Of a DNA stretch of 64,000 nucleotides, positions 1 to 11,500 are shown piece by piece (the first letter of the stretch is position 1; every line of letters begins with the position of its first letter). Source of the stretch: Tomocerus qinae. Taxonomy: Eukaryota; Arthropoda; Collembola; Entomobryomorpha; Tomoceridae. Both the position numbers and the translations under genes were made by a program. The stretch covers positions 85,622,001 to 85,686,000 of the forward strand of contig CM034546.1 of NCBI GenBank assembly GCA_020055645.1. The letters are read 5' to 3'. Under the pieces are notes generated by a model, which ran no database searches, was not told the origin of the DNA, and worked only from the letters and a program-made list of their open reading frames with translations.

Positions 1-1
1 G

Positions 2-637
2 TTTCAGCACGAGTTTTTAAAATTTACATACGAATGGTCTTATAATCAAGTAAACTTTTTAGATTTAACAATAGGTCTAAATAATAATATTATAGAAACT
101 GTAATTTTTCGTAAGCCAATGAGTAAGCATTTGTATCTTCATTACTATTCAAATCACGCAACCCATGTAAAAAAGTCACTTCCTTATTCAGCGGGTATAA
201 GAATTATGAAATGTTTTTCTGATACTGAAAAGGCAAATTTGGAAATCACATCTGAAATGGAAAAATTTAAAATTAGATGTTATCCAAATAGTCTTTTAAA
301 TGATTGCGTTAAAAAACTGAAAAATGTAAGCAGACATTCTATTCTCACACCTAAAAAAGACTTACTGATCCGCAATCTCAGAATTCATACTCCAGAAATA
401 TTGGAACACTATAAAATAGACGTAACTAAGCTAACGGAAAAAGGGTTTGGTAATAAGATATTTGTAGTAGTACCTTTTTATAATAATATACGGAATATAG
501 GTAATATTTTTAAGGAGGAAGTGTTTAACGCAATACAAAAGTGTAACGATAAAAAACTCAAAGATTGGACAAATAATGTTACCATAAGTATAGCGTATAC
601 AAAAATAAACTCTGTACAGAAAATGTTGAAGGGGTAA
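2..637 (+). CDS. Penelope-like reverse transcriptase, C-terminal part (5' end outside window)
   Basis: The frame is open from the window edge to TAA at 637, about 211 residues. The segment with VNFLDL, then FRKPMSKHLYLHYYSNH, then KKSLPYSAGIRI is the thumb-side signature of Penelope-like element RTs (RKP..YLHY.S.H...K.S.PY). The catalytic palm lies upstream of the window. Many family members continue into a GIY-YIG endonuclease; here the frame ends about 115 residues after the PY motif without one, so this is either an endonuclease-lacking lineage or a truncated copy. A hammerhead-like motif 520 bp downstream supports the family call. No stop interrupts the visible part. Confidence 0.75.
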   Translation, partial: FQHEFLKFTYEWSYNQVNFLDLTIGLNNNIIETVIFRKPMSKHLYLHYYSNHATHVKKSLPYSAGIRIMKCFSDTEKANLEITSEMEKFKIRCYPNSLLNDCVKKLKNVSRHSILTPKKDLLIRNLRIHTPEILEHYKIDVTKLTEKGFGNKIFVVVPFYNNIRNIGNIFKEEVFNAIQKCNDKKLKDWTNNVTISIAYTKINSVQKMLKG

Positions 638-1156
638 AGAGAAACAGAATTCTCGTGTCTCTCAGTCTAAGATTACTTACACATAAAAACCTGTCATTAA
701 TAACAAGGAGTGGGAAATTATGACATTGAGAGGCAATTAACATCAGCCGGGACCGGACAGAAAAAATTCTGTCAGAATTTTAGATTTTTTCTAAAATTGT
801 ATCAAAGGTAACTTTATATTTTTACATTTGTATAAGCCTATACTTTACATTCTATAAACTAATGTATAAACGTTTTTTACTTGCTCTGTTTTTGTAAAAT
901 GTAACGATAGTAACGAAACTTAATGTTTTTATAATGTTGTTTTTTAGAAGATGACAATGTAATTTAGTATACAACTAGATTATTGAAGAAATAATGTTTT
1001 TGTGAAAGGAAAACGAAATATAATAGGTAATCACTTCAGTGGCATTTTTATGTGTATTCTGTCATTTTTTTATGTGTATTCTGTCATTTAAAATATAAAA
1101 TGATATAATTAAGCTGGTACTTAAGGATATTTTATAATATAAATAATTTTTGGTGA
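638..1156. other. AT-rich non-coding stretch after the Penelope-like ORF
   Basis: No ORF of note. It contains two near-identical tandem copies of a 22-bp sequence around TTTATGTGTATTCTGTCATT at 1045-1090. Probably the 3' region of the Penelope-like element. Confidence 0.4.
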
Positions 1157-1158
1157 TG

Positions 1159-1193
1159 TAGAGTCTGATGATAATATGAAACTAGTCACTCTA
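1159..1193 (+). ncRNA. hammerhead ribozyme-like motif (Penelope-type, probably decayed)
   Basis: A perfect 6-bp outer stem (TAGAGT at 1159-1164, ACTCTA at 1188-1193) encloses CTGATGA (1165-1171), a 6-nt spacer, GAAA (1178-1181), then C-TA-G and UC just before the 3' arm. This is the layout of a type I hammerhead with a minimal helix III, the form known from Penelope-like elements. The weak point is helix II: TAATAT cannot form the usual G-C closed stem, so activity is doubtful. It lies downstream of a Penelope-like RT in the same orientation, which makes chance less likely. Confidence 0.5.
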
Positions 1194-1259
1194 AGATTTT
1201 CCGGCAAATAAACAATAAACAATCAGAAATTGGATTCTGGGGCGATTTTTTCCTTACAA

Positions 1260-1785
1260 GGATTGCATATTTCTTCGGCGTGTAAAAAACTGAAAAATGG
1301 CAAAAGTCCAGGTTCTGATGGAATCAAAAATGAACTTCTCAAAAGTATCCCAAACGAGTTACAGGTAGAAACTTTACGTTTATTTAATACTGTAATGGAA
1401 AAGGAAGAAATGCCAGATAAGTGGTCTGAAATAGAAGTAGCTCTTAGAAGAAATAGAAGAAATCCACGAATCTACAGAGGAATTTCACTATTAAATACTA
1501 TGTTTAAATGGTTTACTTTTATTGTTTTAGCAAGACTAGCCCTTTTTACAGACAACCATAATATTATCCCTGAAGCCCAAGCTGGCTTCCCAAAGGGTAG
1601 GGGTTGTGACGACCATGTCTTTACATTAAATGGTATTATCCAATACAATATTAGGTATTTAAATACGGACCTCTACGCTGCTTTCGTGGATTTTGAGAGA
1701 TGCTTCGACTCTGTAAATTTCAATTTACTTTGGAAGAGGTTAGAAAACTTAAAAATCAGGTCAAAAATAATAAAAACCTACGGCA
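1260..1785 (+). pseudogene. LINE reverse transcriptase fragment (copy A, 5' part)
   Basis: Encodes the fingers and early palm of a non-LTR RT: KKLKNGKSPGSDGIKNE, then AQAGFPKGRGCDDHVFTLN, then AFVDFERCFDS. The downstream frame is interrupted by an 870-bp insertion. It is nearly identical in protein to the minus-strand copy at 61.9-64.0 kb, which lacks the insertion and so gives the reference. The YKKGDAQ segment of that copy is altered here to RRNRR. The 5' end of the element, including the endonuclease, is missing. Confidence 0.75.
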
Positions 1786-2652
1786 AGCCGTAACAGAAGC
1801 TCGCCTGAGTGAAGGTTACCGTGTACACATTTTGATAGACGAAAAGTACTCGCACGTAGCACAAAACCGAGCGTACGGATTTTGATCAAACTTTCAGAAT
1901 TGGGTCTTTATATATGTAGCCATGACATATTAAAAATTCAGACATTGATATTATAAGGAAACAAAGCTATATTATTTGAAAAATCAACAAAAAATCTAAA
2001 TTGATTAATGTTGACTATGAAAATTAACAGAAAATCAAAATTGATTAATGTTGACAATGAAAATCAACGGAAAATCAAAATTGATTTATGTTGACAATGA
2101 AAACCAACAGAAAATCTAAATTGATTAATGTTGACTATGAAAATCAACAGAAAATCTAAATTGATTAATGTTGACTATGAAATCGACAAATATTTAATCT
2201 TAATGATTATTTAAATTTAAAGAAAATCAAAAAATGGAAATTTGACTATAAAATTGAATAAAAATCCAAAATAGATTTTTTCCATCGTCTAATAGTTATT
2301 ATTCGGTTTAATTTGCTTTATTATAAAATCTCAAATTTGGTAGAAGCGGATTTAAATATTTTATACTATCCTTCTAACAATTTATAGGAAACGCCATTGA
2401 ACTTTTTAATGTCCATTTAATGCCAAATTTTCACTTTGACTATCAAAATAAAGTGAGCGCGCGTTATCTAAGTAACCAATGGACCGATTTACCCCCAATT
2501 CAATAGGGATCGTCAGTGGTCCATAGGCATTGTTTTTGCCAAGTTTGGTCAATATCCGTCATTGCTTTCGAAAGTTATCGTGGGGACGGACGGACGGACG
2601 GACGTACGGACAGACAGTGTGGTTCTATAAGCTGCCTTATTCAGGCGAGCTA
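1786..2652. mobile_element. MITE-like insertion in the LINE
   Basis: About 870 bp absent from the other copy of this LINE. The ends carry AGCTCGCCTGAGT and ATTCAGGCGAGCT as inverted repeats. It contains five tandem 40-bp units (1980-2182) and a GGAC run near 2585. A second fragment of the same end (GTAACAGAAATCTCGCCTGAG) lies near 4150. Non-coding. Confidence 0.65.
1980..2182. repeat. 40-bp tandem repeat, five units
   Basis: Units contain AAATTGATTAATGTTGACTA with a few substitutions each. The array is internal to the MITE-like insertion. Confidence 0.8.
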
Positions 2653-3330
2653 AAATCGCACAGTCCCTCTATAATAAAGAAAAATTGATATTGGTAAGGG
2701 GATAATGCAGGGGAGATAACCTCGCCCTTCTTGTTCTGCCTCTATGTACATTACCTAGAGGACGTTTTTGAAAAAAGCTGCCTATCTAAGGTTGAATGCT
2801 GAGTTGAATGAGTCAGTGGATACTATTGTCAAATATGCTGGTAACATGGTTATGAGGGTAATTGACATTAATAGACAAACATATTTAGAGAGAAAATCCA
2901 GGGCAACCACGTGTACTATTTATAAGAATTAACGAATTGTTACCACAAGATTATTTACTATTAAGAATACCGTTAGCAAAAATCCAGGTTATTAGCCAAC
3001 TGAGAACATTTAATATGTACTCGCTCCTTATATACGTTAATAATATAAAATACGATCTAAAAGTTAATGAACTCTGTACTATCTGTTATAATCCTAATGA
3101 AGAATGTGAAAATCTATATCATGTTATTGTAAATTGTTTAGTGTTTTAACCAATTATAAATACCGTTCTACAAAGCATCCGAACACCCATAAACTCTAAC
3201 GAAGTCAACAATGTTACTGTTCTTGAGTCTCGGAGCATAAAAAGCTTAAACAAACTATACGATTATTTTGTTAGAATACTAAAATTACGTTCGTGGATAG
3301 TTAACGAATGATGTACATCCCAAAACTAAA
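2653..3330 (+). pseudogene. LINE ORF2 remnant (copy A, 3' part with internal deletion)
   Basis: After the insertion, the RT resumes with the region around GIMQG and LFCLYVH. It then jumps at about 2803 directly to the C-terminal region that begins IVKYAG in the 62-kb copy. About 760 bp, including the YADD catalytic box, is missing relative to that copy. The remaining C-terminus includes LLRIPLAKIQVISQLRTFN and a CTIC...C...H cysteine cluster typical of LINE ORF2 tails. Confidence 0.65.
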
Positions 3331-4941
3331 TAATACATTGCCAATCTACCGTTACCTCCTAGTAAAATAACTTAAACAACTAACTTGACAATACTAATGT
3401 AAAACTTAGATTTAAATTTATACAAAGCATTTAACAACGGATATGAATTAAAGTGGGGGCAAAATAAAGGAAAATGGCAGTTTGACTAATTGTGGCATTT
3501 GAATAAAGGAAACGGCAGTTGAGCAACAAAGGATTCAGCAGTAGGCAAAAAGGCTCGTAGCTGCAGGCCGAAAAGGAATTATCAGTTTTTCAGTTTCATT
3601 AAAATAGGGGAATCTCACCAAAATAGGGTAATCGTATGTAGGCTCACAATAACAAGATAATAGGAACCTTGCATTCTCAGTATTTTGTATTGTACTCATT
3701 CAAAATACTCAACTTTTCACCAGACGGCCGGAATCCAGAATACAAAAGTCGAATGCTTTTGTACTCATGGGGACCTAGTTGAGTGCATTGGATTGTACTG
3801 AGTGTGGCGGTAGAGCTCCAACGGCTCCTATGACTATTGCCCAATTAATCGAAAGGCATGAAGCCAGAGTTTGGTTTTCTGAGGCTGAAGTATGGTTTCT
3901 ACGACTACCATTAATGATTAACTACCTTCTTTTAACCTTGGATCAGTATAGTCTGTAGAGCTCCGTTTTCAACCTCATTTTTGGAGAATTCATTAGATTG
4001 TATTCTCACGTGGTTTTCAGTACATTTTTTTTGGAATCTGTGCGCAATTTTCAAGGTCCCCATTATGAGAAATATAGACACCATCTAGACCACAATGAAT
4101 TCTTGATTGTATTTCAATGAAACTTAGCCCTTAAACTTAACAGCAATCAGTAACAGAAATCTCGCCTGAGTAAAGGGTTACAGTAATTCATGAAACGAGA
4201 AATTTTTTTCTCAAAATAACAAAACGCAAATTTATGTGATTTTTAGGCTATATTGTCACCTATTTTAGGCAAAATAAGCCAAAATTGAATATACCTATTG
4301 CATATAGGTATGACGTCATTGCTCCTTCCGAAATCGACTTCTAAATACGGTACTGGGTACAGGGTTAACTTGTTTGATAAGAAAATTGTAGAATTAGGTA
4401 GAACTTTAACTGGCTATAGATCAATAATATGAACTTTGGGTTATTTAAAACGTTGGGTTTAATTTTAAACTCAATGGAGGTTGACCCGAAATGTTTATCA
4501 TGGAATATCAGAAGGCATAGTTCAAACTCAGCGGCATGTTTCATTCGGCCTTTTAGAACAAAATAAGTACATTTAATTATCTTCAAAGTTTGTCATTATG
4601 TAATCCAATTGGCTTTTATTAATAATTGTTTTAAAAATATAAGTCATCTTCCAATGGTCTCCCTACTTACTTGTAAAGGTAATCACTAATGGCATATTAT
4701 ATTATATATTATAAGTTATACCTTTAATAATGATAATAAGCTTTTTGTTTAAAATCTGTGTAACATAATTTTCCTAATCCAAATGATTGTAATTAATTCC
4801 TATGTATCACTGTGTAATTATAGCCTGACGATGATTTACGAAATACATTGTTATTAAAGAAACAATTGGGATTATCTGGATTCTGGTTGACTAGTTAAAG
4901 TTTTTTTGATTGGAGAGGACTTCGTTTCATACTCATCATAA
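3331..4941. other. non-coding stretch, probably LINE 3' tail and Gypsy 3' flank
   Basis: No supportable gene. A fragment of the 1.8-kb MITE end lies at 4149-4180. A retroelement-tail-like sequence (CCTGACGATG, then CGAAA and ATTAAAG) lies at 4808-4860 on the plus strand. I could not define an LTR pair. Confidence 0.35.
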
Positions 4942-5525
4942 TTATACCTTGCCTTGAACAATAATTATATTATTCATATTAAGAACAACACGTTTCATTC
5001 CTCTATAAAGTTCAAAAAGAAGCGAAGACATTGTATTTCCTTGTCTTATTATCGACTGGTGTTCTGTTGTGACTGAGTTTGTCATTTTCTTCAAGAAAGT
5101 TTCGATCATTATTTCGTTACCCTGTATTCTTTTAATCCGATCTCCAGAAACATACTTCCAAAAGTCTTGATTTACTGATCCAATAGGAGCTTGTATGTCT
5201 CTTCGTTTTCTTGAAGGTACTCCATATATCTCTTCATGAACTGGACTCCTACTGTAATTGCTCCAAAAGTCAAATTCTACGTTATGTTTAAGCATTCTGT
5301 CATTGATATAGATTCTTGGACTATCTTGATCCACAATTGCATTTCTTTGCCTATACAGTACATTGATATAGCTGTCGATTGTAAAAAAGTCGTAATTAGT
5401 CGTAGTTCTGATTGAGTTTCTGTTTGTAATGCATAAATTGCTGATGAAAAGTTGGTCATGACTGTCGCATTTTGAGATTTGCTCAAATGAACAAAGGTAA
5501 CTAATATAATCAGTGTTAGCAGCAT
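4942..5525 (-). pseudogene. Env-like glycoprotein remnant of a Gypsy/errantivirus-type element
   Basis: Two overlapping minus-strand frames look like halves of one gene. The upstream frame (5525-5277) begins at an ATG with a hydrophobic signal-peptide-like start (MLLTLIILVTFVHLS) and an N-glycosylation sequon. The second frame (ending at 4942) has a basic furin-type site, RKRR, followed by a GSVN segment and a helical stretch, as in insect retrovirus and baculovirus F-type envelope proteins. The frames are offset near 5280-5300, so the gene is broken, and no transmembrane anchor follows. It sits downstream of integrase and an unknown ORF in the same orientation, as expected for env. Confidence 0.5.
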
Positions 5526-5724
5526 CTAAAATAATAAATAGAATTGTAATGAAATTTTCTTTCATTTTATAATACATAGTCATCGAGGTAGGGAGGTCTC
5601 CGTTTTTCCCTTGTTCCTCTCCTAAGTTCTCTTTGTGGACTCGGTATTCGTACTTGTGTATGATTAGGAGGATCAATAGGTTCATTAGGGAAAGGTATCG
5701 GCGAGGGAATAGTCGTTTCATTTA

Positions 5725-6582
5725 CTATAGGAATCGGACTTGGGTTAGGGATAGGCTAGGGATAGGTGTAGAATCGTCAACTTGTTGCTCCCCTTCTGTG
5801 TCTTCTCTATTTGGTTCTGGTATCGGAATCTCATCCTCTGAACTATCTGACTCGTAATTCTCTGCAAACTCCATTCCTTGAGTATTTTGATTTGTGTTAA
5901 TACTTTCTGTTTCATTTAATTTCTGAATGTACTTTGCATAATGGAATATTAGTTGAAGTAGCATATTGAACTCTTGTTTTTCTTCAAAGAAATATTGATT
6001 TTCCTGATGTAGTCTCTGACAAATATGTCTCATTGTTGGCCATTCTTCTTTGTAATTATTAAGCTTAAGCAAAATTTGAATTCCTTTTCCTAGGTAATAT
6101 ATATCTTTGATTTTGTCTTCATTGATAATCAATATTTTATTACGATTTTTAATATCCATATACTTAGTTATTGTAATAAGTAATGGAATGCTCTGATTTA
6201 CAATTTTCTCTTTTGTATCTATTTGTATATTGCCTGATGACATTACCCAAAGTAACTTCTTTTCGAAAAATGTTTCAATTAGATGTAATTTATAAATTTG
6301 CAATTTGTCTTTGTCTAATACTTTTTCTCCAACAATTTTAATACCTGTTCTTTCCCATTTTCTCTCAGTATCAATTTCTTCGAGTAATATATTAGTAAAA
6401 TCTGGCGAAATTTGATTGACTCTAATCACAACAGTGATATCATTTCGTAAGATATACATAAGCAATTCATATGTTTCTTTGAAATTTGTTATGGTTGAGT
6501 ATTCAACTCTATTGTAACATGATGTTGGTAGTGGAGGTACAATATTTGGTTTAATTTGCCATGATTCTATTAAATCAACCAA
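5725..6582 (-). CDS. unknown ORF between integrase and env-like gene
   Basis: About 285 codons open, no ATG at the 5' end (the open frame starts after a TGA near 6650). The N-terminal two thirds are mixed charged and hydrophobic with predicted helices. The C-terminal 60 residues are acidic and proline-rich (SDSSEDEIPIPEPNRED). I do not recognise a domain. Its position between the integrase C-terminus and the env-like gene suggests an accessory ORF of the Gypsy-type element or the N-terminal part of a longer pol/env reading frame. Confidence 0.45.
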   Translation of the reverse strand: MVDLIESWQIKPNIVPPLPTSCYNRVEYSTITNFKETYELLMYILRNDITVVIRVNQISPDFTNILLEEIDTERKWERTGIKIVGEKVLDKDKLQIYKLHLIETFFEKKLLWVMSSGNIQIDTKEKIVNQSIPLLITITKYMDIKNRNKILIINEDKIKDIYYLGKGIQILLKLNNYKEEWPTMRHICQRLHQENQYFFEEKQEFNMLLQLIFHYAKYIQKLNETESINTNQNTQGMEFAENYESDSSEDEIPIPEPNREDTEGEQQVDDSTPIPSLSLTQVRFL

Positions 6583-6689
6583 TGAACTTTCATCTTCTAA
6601 TGGTGTAAGTAATTCTGAATTCTGTTGTCTTCTTTCAATTGATTCATCGTAGTGTCACTCAGCTCTCCTTCTTCTCTATCATCTAATTC

Positions 6690-7490
6690 GAAATTTGCTT
6701 TCATAAGAGAGATGAGATTCTTTCTTCTTTCCTCTTAACTCATGTTTCAGTTCGTATCTTCTCTCTGATAGTTTTTTGATAACAATGTAAGGACCTTCCC
6801 ATCGTTTCATCAATTTTCTATTGTCTCCACGAGGGGTGATATGACTATATAACCATACTTGTCCTAAGTGGTATATTGTATTGGTCTTCATCGTACTTAA
6901 GTTTCCGTTCCTGTTTTGCTTTCTGTATATTCTGACGAACTATTACTCTTATCTGTCTCATTCGTTTCAATTCTAGTTCTCTATCGTTGTTGATCTCTGG
7001 TAATAGCTGGAAGTTAATGGGAAAATAATTCCTTCTATCAAACAGTATTTGAAATGGTGAATTTTTTAGTGCTTGATTTGCTTGTAATTATCGTATAAGC
7101 TATACTCCATTTGTACTTATCCCAAATTTCGTTGGCTCTAACACAGTTCTTAGTATTGTTTTTTTAAGACTCGTCGATCTTTCTATATTCTCTGAGTATT
7201 TCGGATGGTACGGAGCAGAATATCTATGTTTTGCTCGTATCAGCTTTTCCAATTCTTGTAATACTTTTGAATGAAATGCAGTTCCATTGTCGTTATAGAT
7301 AATTTCTACGCACCCAAATACTGCTATAATATTTTCTAATATGAACTTCGATGTAGTTTCGGCCGTCTGATCTTTTGTTGCCTTTAATACTACAAACTTA
7401 CAGCAATAATATTACAATTGCCTTGTTCAGTCTCGGGCAGAGAAATCAATCTGTATACATTGGAATGGATATGTAAGTACTTCTACTGAT
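6690..7490 (-). pseudogene. Ty3/Gypsy integrase remnant
   Basis: The C-terminal part (6891-6679) has the GPY/F-type module with KRWEGPYIVIKKL. Upstream on the minus strand, pieces of the catalytic core are readable in shifted frames: YNDNGTAFHS around the second catalytic Asp and YHPKYSENIERS around the catalytic Glu. Several frameshifts and a TGA near 7435 inactivate it. RT and gag are absent, so the element is 5' truncated near 7.5 kb. Confidence 0.65.
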
Positions 7491-7941
7491 CCCATCGTGC
7501 CTTGTCTCTTTCGTATTGGTCTCTTCGCTCTGATACAAACATTCAATGATTGAATTGCTTGAGTAACTGTTTTTATCAATAATTTGTAAGGAGTTAGGTT
7601 TCAATAATTGATAATTACAATTAAGGTTAATAAAAAAGCAATTTTTTTGAACATGTACAGAGTACAGACTGAAAATAACCATTACCCAATTTATGTTGTT
7701 TTTCACATTCCTGCCCCGAAACTGGAAACAGCCTAGCGATCATATCCAAAATGACTTTCGTACAGGGCAGTAAGGCGTGACATAGCTTTCACAGGTTAAA
7801 ACCAATTTTAACACACACCGGACGGGCGACAAATCTAACCCTATGGAAACTAAAATAGTACATAAAGGATAGCACCAATACCTATCTGTGCAGAATAAGT
7901 GATCTGGTTTCGACAATTTGGAAACTCGGCTCTCCACAAAA
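7491..7941. other. non-coding stretch before LINE ORF1
   Basis: No supportable gene. The right part is probably the 5' region of the following LINE. Confidence 0.3.
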
Positions 7942-8501
7942 ATGGATAAAATTGAAGAATCACTTACGCTTAACTTACAATCAACTATTGCTGAAAATAA
8001 AAAATCAATTGAGAAAGTGGTGCACATTTTGAGGGAAAATAACATTATTATTCATGGGTTGAGTGAAGTGGCGAACGAGTCGATAGATCAGCTGTGCTCT
8101 GCATTTGACGACTTGATGATGGCCAAATTGAAACTAAATGGAGTTCTGATTGACAAAATACATCGTCTACCAGTTCAGGAAAGCCTGGGTCCGGTTCATC
8201 AGTTCTACCTCGACCTACGTTTGTGAAGCTGGTCCGGTTCATTGACAAACAGAGAATCTTGTGGTCCAGGGGATTGTTCAAAGGCCTCTCAATATACATA
8301 AATGATGACCTTTCGGTGGAGGAAAGAAAAGCGCAGGCCACTCTCAGGAAAAAAGCTACTGAAGTCCGGGCAGCTCGACCCAACGTTAAAATCCGAATAT
8401 CGGGATCCACACTAACCATACGGGAGAATGATAGAGTGACTGATGTGTTTGAAGTCAAAGAAGATGGGTCAATCTCCAATAAACGACCACGTCAATCTTG
8501 A
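7942..8501 (+). pseudogene. LINE ORF1 (coiled coil plus RNA-binding domain), frameshifted
   Basis: The first ATG in frame is at 7942. The N-terminus is a coiled coil (KMDKIEESLTLNLQSTIAEN), followed by an RRM-like region starting NNIIIHGLSE and ending with RPTFVKLVRF. The C-terminal module (SVEERKAQATLRKKATEVRA) resembles L1-type ORF1 proteins. One frameshift near 8175-8210 separates the halves (7942-8226 and 8223-8501). ORF1p of this class binds element RNA. ORF2 starts 19 bp after its stop. Confidence 0.65.
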
Positions 8502-8519
8502 GGATACGGGCCCATAAAT

Positions 8520-11500
8520 ATGAAGTTAAACACGATTTATCCAGAAGTATTTTTTAATTATTTGTCTTGGAATATAGGAGCTATAAATACTTTAAAATAT
8601 CTTAATAGTGATGAAAAATGCGAGCTTAGCCAATCGCACGTAATTGGACTTTGTGAAACATGGGAGCTTGATACTCCGAAACTACCAAATTACTTAAGTA
8701 AATTTACTTTCATTAGCCAAAAAGCTACAAAAAATAATATAAAAGGAAGGGCTATAGGTGGTATTTGTATGTTACTAAATAAAGACTTTGTAAAGCTGAT
8801 AGATGTAATTGACAGTTGTGACTCTTGGGTATTATGTAAAATAGAATTAATACCGTCCAAAAAAATTATGATAACAGGTATTATTTACTTACATCAAGAT
8901 AGTCATTATAACGATAAGTTAAATACTTTAAATAATTTAATTGATAGTACAAACTTGTGTCATTCTTTCCCAGTAATACTAGGAGATTTTAATGCCAGGG
9001 TTGGGTTATTCGATATTGCTGTGGATGAGATCCAATTTAAGATTGGGAGACCAACCAGAATGTCGTGTGACCTAACTACTAACAGCTATGGGAACAGTTT
9101 TATTCAGTTTATGGAAGATCACAGTCTTGTTATTGCCAATGGAAGATCAGAAAGCGATAAGAAAGGTACACACACTTTTGTAAATAATAATGGAAAAAGT
9201 GTCATTGACTATATGCTTATGAATTACAAATCATGTGAAAAATTTTGCGATTTTAAAGTTCTAAATATTAATGAATCCTGTCATTTTCCTATTAAGATTT
9301 TCTTAGGAAATATCCCAACTACAAAAATCTGGAGAGAGAGCGGTTTGAGGTGGAAGTCGGATTTTGCAGAAGCTTTTAAAAATGAAATTGGTGAGGAATC
9401 TACGAAAATAACCAACTATGAGTCGCTCAAGAAGGCAGTTGTCGAGGCAGCTGAAAAGTCGAAAATGATTCGGAAGAGAAAATTAATTTCAGAACCTCCA
9501 TGGTTCGACGCAGAGTGCAAAAGGCTACTCTGGAAATGCCGCAAGTTAAACTCTTTCGCTAAAAAGCACAACTGGTCAACAGACACAAGATTAATGTATA
9601 CTCAGGCTAAAGTCGATTATACCAAAACTAGGAAACGGAAACAGAAAAATTACTGGGAGTTCAAAAAAGCTGAGCTAGAAAACGTTAAAAAGCCCGAGTT
9701 TTGGAAGGCCGTGAATTTGTTCAGGAAAACCCCAGCAAGACCTAATGTCATTAGTGAAGAAAAGTGGGTTGACTACCACAAAAAAATTTTGCCAAATAGA
9801 AATTCTGATAAAACCGAATTCTACGATGCCGGTCACCCAAACCTTACTACGCCAATTACTCTGGAAGAACTCACTTTAGCAATCAAGAATTTACCAGTGA
9901 AAAAGGCCCCCGGTCCCGATGATATTGCTAACGAATTCATCAAAAACTTGCCGCTGAACTGTGTGACAAAATTACTAGTTATCTATAACAACATTTTGGA
10001 TTCAGAGAACCCGCCTAATGACTGGTCTGAGTCTATTACAGTTATGTTGTACAAGAAGGGAGATCCAGAGGACCCAATTAACTACCGTCCAATCGCTCTC
10101 ATGAACTGTTTCGAAAAATTATTCACATAGCTTATTTGTTCACGTATGTCAAGGTGGGCCAACCTAACAGGAGCTCTTCCGGAGGCGCAAGGTGGATTCA
10201 GACATGGCAGGAGTTGCGAAGACCAAGTCTTCACTCTCAACAGTACGATCCAACTGGGTACAAGAAAGTCTCAAAAAGTCTACGCCCTGTTTATTGATTT
10301 TGCACGGGCTTTCCCGAGCATTAGTCATAAACTACTGTGGACTCGGCTATTTGACATTGGAGTGTCTGGAAAAATTATACGGATTTTGGAAAAAATTTAC
10401 AATGGGGCTACTACACAAATCAGGCTGCCTGACAAACTCACCTCACCGATGGATGCTGTTTATTTATTTGTTTAAAGCTTGAAAAAGACTATCGAAATCT
10501 AGATTGCTTGATGAACAAATAAATACGACCCCTTTTGGAACAGACGAGTTCGAGTTTGATTATTTATTTGTTAATTTCTTAAAGAAATATAACAGATTGA
10601 ACTTACTGAAGGCCTCATGCAAGGGTGCTGCCTCTCGCCCCTCCTATTTAGTTTGTACGTGCACGATATAGAGTCAGAACTAACCTCAAAGGGCTGGAGA
10701 GGAGTCCCAATCAACAATAATTTTATGATCCACATCCTACTTTACGCGGACGATACCGTGGTCCTATCTGATAATCGTCGTAGCCTCCAAAGGAAAATTA
10801 GAACACTGGAAATGTATTTTAAAGCGTTGAAGTTAGAAGTGAATATCAAAAAAACGAAAATAGTTGTCTTCCGTCGGGGAGGGCGCTTAGAAAAGAACTT
10901 AAAGTTCACTTTCGGTTCAAAGCAACTGGAAATTGTAAATGAATATGTCTATCTTGGTGTTCCATTCTCGTCCTCTGGGAAATTTGCGAAAGCCCTGGTT
11001 TATTTCAAAAAGAAAGCCGCTATTGCTCAAAATGGAATCTATTCTTTAATATCCAAAGGAAATATCTCGTCACTAGCCACCAAAATCCGGCTTTTCGACT
11101 CAATCGCTCTCTCGACATTTTTATACTGTAGCCATATCTGGGGTCTTGAAAGCCTTGACAAACTAGAAATAAATCAAATCAAAGTTTATTCGCAAAATTT
11201 TGGGTATAAAAAACACTGTACCAAAATGTGTAGTAAGATTAGAGTGCGATAGACTACATTTGTGGGTGCCTGTAATTAAGCGTATGCTCAACTTCCTATT
11301 TAAGCTTTTAACTATGGAAGACACTCGTTATGCTAAGATTTGTTTTCTGACCTTAGAAAGATCATCTAATACTGACAGGGATTTGAATATATCGTATAAT
11401 TGGGTAGCCCAATGTAAAAAACTGTTGACAAGATTTGGCACGGACTATATATGGGAGGATGACACAGGTTTAATATTAGCCAATGAGTTTACTACAATAT

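Noticed and set aside
7446-7706. 86-codon minus-strand ORF and its neighbour at 7740-8045
   Set aside because: Overlaps integrase debris and antisense LINE ORF1; no recognisable content.
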